The notes under the pieces are model-generated. The model ran no database searches and was not told the DNA's origin. It saw nothing but the letters and a program-made list of their open reading frames with translations. Below, one piece after another: positions 58,886-64,000 of a stretch of DNA of 64,000 nucleotides. How positions within the stretch are numbered: position 1 is the first letter of the stretch; each line of letters opens with the position of its first letter. The position numbers were made by a program, and so were the translations under genes. This DNA is from Microvirga arabica (GTDB lineage: Bacteria > Pseudomonadota > Alphaproteobacteria > Rhizobiales > Beijerinckiaceae). The stretch spans positions 1 to 64,000 of the forward strand of contig NZ_JAFBID010000026.1 in the NCBI RefSeq assembly GCF_016811235.1, read 5' to 3'.

Positions 58886-59929
58886 CTAGGTGGACGATTG
58901 ACCTGCCTTTGACCGAGCAAAGGCCGGTACCTGGAAGCGGCGCCGGTAGGCGCCGGGCGTCAACCCAGTGACACGCTTGAACAACCGGCGGAAAAAGGCG
59001 GCATCCTCGTAGCCGACCCTCCAGCTGATCTCATCGGCAGGCTCATCCGTGCGCTCGAGCCGGCGCTTCGCGTCCTCAATCCTGAGACGCTGGACATAGT
59101 CGATCGGTGCAAACCCAGTCGCCTCTGTAAAGCGCCGCTTGAAGGTCCGCTCGGGGAGGTCCGAGCGGCGGATCATCTCCTCCACAGGGCTCGCGATGGA
59201 GAAGTGGGTCGCAAGCCACGCCTGAGCATCAGCAATGGCAGCATCGCCGTGATCCCGCCGGCCTTGAAAGACGATGTAAGGAGCGAGCCCGTCGTGGTGC
59301 CACTGCAGCGCGAAGTAGCGGGCCACTGTTTGTGCCGCGGTCGCGCCGACATGCCGGGCAATCAGATAGAGCACGAGATCATGCCACGTCATCGAGGCGC
59401 CGGAGGTGACGAACTCCTCGCGCTCGCCCGAGACCACCAGCACCCGTTCGGGGCTCAGTGGCACATACGGGAACACTTTTGCGAACGCCTCAGAGTAGCC
59501 CCAGTGGACCGTCGTCTCCCGCCCGTTGAAGAGCCCGGTCTCGGCAAGCAGGAACACGCCGGAGCAGGCCGAGCACAGCAGGGCGCCTTCAGCGTGCATG
59601 CGCCGAACCCAGTCGACTATGTCCGGGTACCGGCCGGTCTTCCAGCCCTCAGGCCCCAACAGCACCGACGGGACAATGATGATGTCGGTAGCCGTGACGT
59701 CCGAGACGGCGCGGTGAACCTCCACGGGGACGCCGCTCGCCAGCGCCACCTGACCCCGCTCGGCAGCGACGATCTCGACCGTGAACGGCGATGCTTCCGG
59801 GATTGAGGGCTCCAGGCGGCCGAGCATGCGGAACGAGCCCAGCACGTCGTAGATCCCGGTCAGGGTTGAGATGACCGCATCAGGGATGGCGACAAGGCTG
59901 ACGTGCAGCGGGCGCGTCGTTCCTGGCAT
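58886..59929 (-). CDS. GlxA-type transcriptional regulator (DJ-1/PfpI plus AraC)
   Basis: 347 residues from the ATG at 59929 (GGGAG upstream). The N-terminal DJ-1/PfpI-like domain (about 1-200) shows VSLVAIPDAVISTLTGIYDV, IIIVPSVLLGPEG and LLCSACSGVFLLAETGLFNG, with Cys at the nucleophile elbow (SACSG). The C-terminal AraC HTH pair is IRRSDLPERTFKRRFTEATG, DAKRRLERTDEPADEISWRV and GYEDAAFFRRLFKRVTG. Such regulators answer small metabolites such as glycine betaine or carnitine. Divergent from the methyltransferase at 60057, a likely target. Confidence 0.88.
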   Translation of the reverse strand: MPGTTRPLHVSLVAIPDAVISTLTGIYDVLGSFRMLGRLEPSIPEASPFTVEIVAAERGQVALASGVPVEVHRAVSDVTATDIIIVPSVLLGPEGWKTGRYPDIVDWVRRMHAEGALLCSACSGVFLLAETGLFNGRETTVHWGYSEAFAKVFPYVPLSPERVLVVSGEREEFVTSGASMTWHDLVLYLIARHVGATAAQTVARYFALQWHHDGLAPYIVFQGRRDHGDAAIADAQAWLATHFSIASPVEEMIRRSDLPERTFKRRFTEATGFAPIDYVQRLRIEDAKRRLERTDEPADEISWRVGYEDAAFFRRLFKRVTGLTPGAYRRRFQVPAFARSKAGQSST

Positions 59930-60056
59930 AGGAGGTCTCCCTGGCACAAATGAACCGTCATTGGCCAGTCTCGCACTCCCGCTCTCAAGGGCCAACCCGG
60001 CATCCTGACCTGGACTTCGGCGCACAGGGCGCATGAACGCAAGCCTGGAGGCGGCA

Positions 60057-61115
60057 ATGATGATCAACCAGCAGACGCTCGACACACTGGTCGGCCAGCT
60101 TCTCGGGGAGCTTTCAGCCGGCTATGGCGGCGTCATGGTGAGTCTCGGGGATAAGCTGGGTCTCTACAAGGCAATGGCCGGCGGGGGGCCTCTGAGTTCG
60201 CACGAGATCGCCAGGCGCAGCGGCTGCAGCGAGCGCTATGTCCGGGAGTGGCTCAACTCCCAGGTGGCCGGCGGCTACATCGCCTATCACCCATGCTCAG
60301 CCACCTACGAGCTGACCCCGGAGCAGGCTGCCGTCTTGGCTGACGACACAAGCCCGGTGTTCCTGCCGCACGCCTGGCAGGTGGTTGCCTCCATGTGGGC
60401 CGATGAGCCGAAGACACTCAACGCCTTCAGGACCGGAAAAGGCGTGAGCTGGGGTGAGCACAGCGAGCGGCTGTTTTGCGGCGTCGCCGCGTTCTACCGC
60501 AACTGCTACAGCGCCAGTCTCATTCAGGAATGGCTGCCGACACTCTCAGGGATCACGACCAAGCTCGAGAAGGGGGCCAGGGTCGCGGATGTCGGCTGCG
60601 GGCATGGTCATTCAACGGTGCTGATGGCCCAGGCATACCCGCAGAGCCGCTTCTGGGGCTTCGACGTTCATGAGGGGTCAATCGAGATCGCCCGCCGGGT
60701 GGCACGTGAGGCGGGTGTCGAAGAGCGGGTCAGCTTCGAAGTCGCACAGGCAGACGAATACGCCAGGCACGACTACGATCTCGTGTGCTTCTTCGACTGC
60801 CTGCATGACATGGGCCGGCCCATTGACGCCGTACGCTATGCCAGGACAGCGATGGCCGAGGACGGGACGGTCATGCTGATCGAGCCGTTCGCCGGTGACC
60901 GGGTCGAGGACAACATCAACCCGGTCGGCCGGCTCTACTATGCGGCCTCCACGACCCTGTGCTGTGCCCATGCGATCTCGGAGAACGGCACGCATGTCCT
61001 GGGAGCCCAGGCGGGCCCGAGCCGGCTTGAAGCCGTGCTGAGATCCGCCGGGTTCGGCACCGTGCGTCAGGCCGCCCAGACACCATTCAATCTGATCATC
61101 GAGGCCCGCCTGTGA
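60057..61115 (+). CDS. SAM-dependent methyltransferase with winged-helix N-terminus
   Basis: 352 residues from the ATG at 60057 (GGAGG upstream; 60060 equivalent). An N-terminal winged helix (about 10-95; LLGELSAGYGGVMVSLGDKL, SSHEIARRSGCSERYVREWL) is used for dimerisation in O-methyltransferase relatives. The catalytic Rossmann fold has VADVGCGHGHSTVLMAQAYP, FWGFDVHEGSIEIARRVARE, DLVCFFDCLHDMGRPIDAVR and DGTVMLIEPFAGDR. Resembles Rv2258c-type enzymes. Substrate unknown. Divergent from the GlxA-type regulator, 128 bases away. Confidence 0.85.
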   Translation: MMINQQTLDTLVGQLLGELSAGYGGVMVSLGDKLGLYKAMAGGGPLSSHEIARRSGCSERYVREWLNSQVAGGYIAYHPCSATYELTPEQAAVLADDTSPVFLPHAWQVVASMWADEPKTLNAFRTGKGVSWGEHSERLFCGVAAFYRNCYSASLIQEWLPTLSGITTKLEKGARVADVGCGHGHSTVLMAQAYPQSRFWGFDVHEGSIEIARRVAREAGVEERVSFEVAQADEYARHDYDLVCFFDCLHDMGRPIDAVRYARTAMAEDGTVMLIEPFAGDRVEDNINPVGRLYYAASTTLCCAHAISENGTHVLGAQAGPSRLEAVLRSAGFGTVRQAAQTPFNLIIEARL

Positions 61116-61181
61116 TCCGATTGCTGAATGCTCGGGCAGGCGTTCCCCGCAACTTTCCTTTCTGTCGTGCAGGAGCGTCCT

Positions 61182-61430
61182 ATGCCTCAGATCCATGATA
61201 CCTACCCTGGGCCCATCAGTGGGCTCTATCTGCCTCGCATTGCTTGGAACGTGCTGCGGCAAGAGGGGATTCAGACCATCGATCATCTCTCGGCTATTGC
61301 TGACCGGCTTGAGCAGTTTGCTGGCGTTGAGTCCAGGATAGCATATGTGATCAGGCAAGCGCTTGCCTGTGCCACGCTGCGCGAAGAATGCATGCTGTTT
61401 GAGGAGCATCCTGGCCCTTGGTGCGCGTAA
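61182..61430 (+). CDS. Small protein resembling the RNA polymerase alpha C-terminal domain
   Basis: 82 residues from the ATG at 61182 (GGAG upstream). PISGLYLPRIAWNVLRQEGI, QTIDHLSAIADRLEQFAGVE and SRIAYVIRQALACATLREE show the helix order of the alpha-CTD helix-hairpin-helix (R-x-x-N-x-L-x-x-x-G-I-x-T-I-x-x-L, then a second HhH helix). That domain binds UP elements and regulators in RNA polymerase; stand-alone copies are found in several rhizobia. Similarity is by pattern only. Single gene. Confidence 0.55.
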   Translation: MPQIHDTYPGPISGLYLPRIAWNVLRQEGIQTIDHLSAIADRLEQFAGVESRIAYVIRQALACATLREECMLFEEHPGPWCA

Positions 61431-61566
61431 GGCCAAGATGCTTTGGCGCCCTCGATCATGAGGTTGAGTATGGCACGAGGAACATCGCCTGTGTGTGCCA
61501 GAAGAACGACTCACGTCCAGTCAGGTGAGTGTGTGCGGCAGGTACACTAGCCAAGCGTGCTTGCGG

Positions 61567-62793
61567 CTACAACCCGGACTGAATGGTTTTGAGGAGACGA
61601 AAGCGCATCGTGCCGTCATTGCTTGTGAGCGCGATCACGAAGCGCACACGCCCATGCTTGGAAGTGTCGGCATAGCCCGCCAAGGTGCTGACGCCGGAAA
61701 AGGTGCCGGTCTTGAAGTGGGCGCCGTCGCCGCTGCGGAGCAAGGTGGCATGAGGCTCGAAGAGGCGCAGCAACCGGGCAAGGCCGCGGGCCGTGAAGCG
61801 GTTGCCGCGGCTGATGCCCGAGCCTTCCTTGAGCTGGATGGACTCGGCGAGGCCGTGCTTGACGAGCATCTCGTTCGCAACCTGGAGCGACTTTTCGAGG
61901 CTAACGGGCCCGCCCAGGCGATGCGCGCCGATCTCCAGGAAGACCTGATTAGCGATGTAGTTGTTTGAGCTGAGGAGCAACCCGGCGAGGATCTCCGAAA
62001 GGGGGCGTGACTGGTGATGAACGTAGACCGGTTCCAGGCTCTTGGGCACAGCTCCAGTCGAGATCTTGCCTTTGACGCTGCCGCCGGCCCGCTCGATGAA
62101 TGCGGCGATCAGCTCGCCGGCATAGTGCAGGCCCACCGCGGGGTTCTGGGTGAGGCTGATCCGGCCGCGACCCTGAGTGTCCCGCGCCAGGAACTGGCTG
62201 ATCGCCAGCGGCGTGATCGGGGTCTGCTCCTCGGCGGAGCGGACCGTCTTGCCCTTGCGCACGGCGTGGATCGTGTTGAAGTTCACCGCCAGCGCGGAGT
62301 TCAGCGCGTCGTAGGCCTCGTCGGTGTTCTCGATGCCGGGAATACGGATGTCGGAGGGGTAGTAGCTCGCATCCAGCACGATGCCGCTCAGCGGCTGCTT
62401 GCCAACTGCGGCGACCAGCGCCGACGCGAGCGGGGCCAGCTCTTCGGAGATCAGCAAGGGATCGCCACCACCGCGAATGTAGAGCACCCGGTTTTCGCCA
62501 AGGTAGAAGCGGGTCTTGAAGCGGTAGTTGGGGCCCAGGACTTCCATTGCCAGCCAGGCGGTCACGATCTTGGTGACGGAGGCAGGCACGAACGGCCTGT
62601 CGGCGTTCTGAGCCACCAGCTCGTTGCCCTTTTCGTCCATCACGAGCACCAGCCCCGACGGAGCGAGCGCCGCAAGCGTCTCCCTGGCATTGGCCAAGGC
62701 TTGGGCAGGCAGCAGGAGCAGAGCGCAGGCGAGGGCGAGGGCGAGTAGGTGAGGCCACATGAGGACGCCAACCCGCGTCCTCCAAATCGTCAT
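61567..62793 (-). CDS. D-Ala-D-Ala carboxypeptidase / endopeptidase PBP4 type
   Basis: 408 residues from the ATG at 62793 (62814 and 62760 are alternative starts; none has a strong ribosome-binding site). Signal peptide MWPHLLALALACALLLLPAQ. S13-family motifs: FVPASVTKIVTAWLAMEV (SxxK), LLLSSNNYIANQVF (SxN) and GAHFKTGTFSGVSTLAGYAD (KTG). The protein trims or cleaves peptidoglycan cross-links in the periplasm. It lacks the large insert of Escherichia coli DacB, so a PBP4b-like or short S13 form is likely. Confidence 0.88.
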   Translation of the reverse strand: MTIWRTRVGVLMWPHLLALALACALLLLPAQALANARETLAALAPSGLVLVMDEKGNELVAQNADRPFVPASVTKIVTAWLAMEVLGPNYRFKTRFYLGENRVLYIRGGGDPLLISEELAPLASALVAAVGKQPLSGIVLDASYYPSDIRIPGIENTDEAYDALNSALAVNFNTIHAVRKGKTVRSAEEQTPITPLAISQFLARDTQGRGRISLTQNPAVGLHYAGELIAAFIERAGGSVKGKISTGAVPKSLEPVYVHHQSRPLSEILAGLLLSSNNYIANQVFLEIGAHRLGGPVSLEKSLQVANEMLVKHGLAESIQLKEGSGISRGNRFTARGLARLLRLFEPHATLLRSGDGAHFKTGTFSGVSTLAGYADTSKHGRVRFVIALTSNDGTMRFRLLKTIQSGL

Positions 62794-63493
62794 TTCCGGC
62801 AGTTGGCTCAACATAGCGCTATGGCCTCTTAGCTTACATGGGAGGTCTGGGATCGCCCACTTTCGCGCCGCTGCTAGGTGCGTAGTGGACGTGCATTAGG
62901 GGGTGGTTGGCTGAGGATGAAGCTGACGTTTGTCGCCTCGGTAGGCAAGTCCTCGGGAAAAGACAGCTGCGGGTGAGGCTCGCTTCGTCGGTTGAGCACC
63001 GCACAAGCACACTGGCTCATCCATCCAGTTCCTCTTCGAAGATCCTCAACGTTGGCCTTCACGGCATGAGTCAACTTCGTGTCAAAATGTTTGATGAAGC
63101 ACCGCCAGGAGGGCCGCCGACACTCCGAGAATGGCCTTCCGCAGCCGACCAGTACGGACTTGTTGGCAAACTGGATCTACTTCAAATATCCGGAAGCCGT
63201 GGTCATCTTGTTAACAGTTCTTAACCACCTCGGACCAGCGGTTCTCGAATCATAAAGCCGGGTCGCGAATCTCGGTTCGCTCCGAATACTACGTACATTC
63301 GAATCAAGTGCGTAACTTCGAATCATCCGGAACCCGGGTTTTACATACGAATTGACTCGGCCTTTTCAGCTAAATGATTCTAGCTAAAGAAGTTTCCCAC
63401 CGCTGAATCGATCTATTGTGAATGGATTCTTGACGCGCGACTCCACAGCCAACTCAGAATCGGTCATGTCTCGTAACGGCACGAGTGTAACGG
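62794..63493. other. Intergenic, about 700 bases, with GAATC repeats
   Basis: No supported gene. From 63240 to 63350 CGAATC occurs at least four times (63246, 63268, 63300, 63321), twice as TTCGAATCA. AGCTAAA is repeated at 63368 and 63384. The region is AT-richer than the surroundings. Regulator boxes, iterons or a replication-related site are possibilities; none is shown. Confidence 0.35.
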
Positions 63494-63715
63494 GTGGATG
63501 CCATGCCTGACATGAAAGGGATCGAACGGGTTCAGCGCTTCCGCAAGTCTCGCCGGGAACGGGGAGACAAGGAAGTGAACGTCTGGATTCCTGGGCTTTT
63601 GAGCACTGCGATTGACCAAGCGGTCAAGAGTGGTCGCTTCAAGTCTCGTGAGGCCGTCATCACCCATGCGCTTGAGGCCATGTTTGCCGAAAAGGATTGG
63701 AATGTCGTGACGTAA
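63494..63715 (+). CDS. Ribbon-helix-helix-like small protein
   Basis: 73 residues: MDAMPDMKGIERVQRFRKSR, RRERGDKEVNVWIPGLLSTA and IDQAVKSGRFKSREAVITHA, then LEAMF. A basic arm, one strand (KEVNVWIP), and two helices are the ribbon-helix-helix DNA-binding layout (MetJ/Arc type), common in antitoxins and plasmid control proteins. ATG 63503 is an alternative start. No toxin gene follows; a terminator does (63729). Confidence 0.65.
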   Translation: MDAMPDMKGIERVQRFRKSRRERGDKEVNVWIPGLLSTAIDQAVKSGRFKSREAVITHALEAMFAEKDWNVVT

Positions 63716-63728
63716 ACCAGGCAAAGCA

Positions 63729-63763
63729 AAAGGCCCACGAAGCTGGAAACTTCGAGGGCCTTT
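63729..63763 (+). terminator. Hairpin terminator after the ribbon-helix-helix gene
   Basis: AAAGGCCC pairs with GGGCCTTT; the inner CGAAG and CTTCG also pair across a loop. It lies 14 bases after the stop codon. Confidence 0.65.
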
Positions 63764-63877
63764 GGAGAACCCCCGAGGGGTGGCCAAAAGGAATGTGTTG
63801 CAGCTTCCTTATGCCATCCCGACAAGCTGAATGTCAAGAGCATCGGTTTCGGTGAACGCTCCCGCTTTGCCCTCAAC

Positions 63878-64000
63878 ATGGAGGGTGCGATGCAGCTTGC
63901 ATCGTCAGGAGGCCGGCGGCTGAGACATGCCGCTCTGGCCGCAAGGAAGCTTGCGCTCGAAGACGGGCGCACAGTCACACGCAAAGAACTCTCGGCCGCC
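63878..64000 (+). CDS. Partial ORF running off the window, unknown
   Basis: An open frame from ATG 63878 (or 63890, with GGAGGG four bases upstream) reads MEGAMQLASSGGRRLRHAAL, AARKLALEDGRTVTRKELSAA to the end of the window. Basic and helical at first. The frame is also open further upstream (63770) without a start. I cannot name the protein. Confidence 0.45.
   Translation, partial: MEGAMQLASSGGRRLRHAALAARKLALEDGRTVTRKELSAA

Noticed and set aside
63494-63715. Antitoxin of a toxin-antitoxin pair
   Set aside because: The fold fits, but no toxin-like gene lies before or after; the gene is followed by a terminator.

Overview
The window looks like part of the genome of a GC-rich alphaproteobacterium of the order Hyphomicrobiales (Rhizobiales), most like Methylobacteriaceae (Microvirga or Methylobacterium relatives). 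This rests on an ecfG/nepR general-stress locus with its GGAAC-N16-CGTT promoter, HWE/HisKA_2 histidine kinases, DUF1236, DUF6894 and DUF6502/DUF5666 proteins, and an Omp25/31-like porin. I saw no rRNA, tRNA, CRISPR array or recognisable rep/par genes. The sequence alone does not say whether this is a chromosome or a megaplasmid. Gene density is low, the proteins are mostly small or secreted, and there is much decay, all typical of an accessory region.

Layout. 1-1.7 kb: IS debris (IS630 tail, IS3 scrap), a complete IS1595-family element with about 51-bp inverted repeats, and a truncated PIN gene. 1.7-9 kb: gene-poor, with small hypothetical proteins, a CYTH-like pseudoenzyme and a small HTH regulator. 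9.2-14.3 kb: a hybrid sensor kinase, an orphan NepR-like protein, secreted proteins and an MlaD/auxiliary-lipoprotein fusion. 14.5-22.9 kb: secreted glycine-rich, glycine-zipper and DUF1236 proteins, an ASCH protein and two more members of a small paralogous family. 23-27.2 kb: a run of receiver-only response regulators, two of them frameshifted, plus a secreted protein built of 22 twelve-residue repeats. 27.3-30.4 kb: a glycine-rich protein divergent from a DUF6502-DUF5666 operon. 30.7-37.4 kb: a candidate sRNA, a LuxR regulator, further receivers, a porin, and small proteins. 37.6-42.9 kb: a decayed stretch (L,D-transpeptidase and DUF6064 genes with stop codons, two genes truncated at one deletion junction). 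43.3-45.1 kb: folE, a PACE efflux protein and a QueD-like gene. 45.6-50.9 kb: two HWE kinases, a receiver, and nepR-ecfG. 50.9-64 kb: BrkB/YihY protein, frameshifted PBP1A with an unusual tail, methyltransferases, an esterase, a GlxA-type regulator, PBP4, and a ribbon-helix-helix protein.

The genes suggest a signalling and envelope-stress region. HWE kinases and receivers could feed the NepR-EcfG switch, and EcfG-type promoters sit before nepR-ecfG and before all three members of one small-protein family. Cell-wall enzymes (PBP1A, PBP4, L,D-transpeptidase) and many secreted small proteins make up the envelope side. At least ten genes carry a clear lesion (frameshift, nonsense codon or truncation), so the region is decaying or contains base-calling errors at homopolymers. 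The three nonsense codons cannot be explained by homopolymer miscounts.
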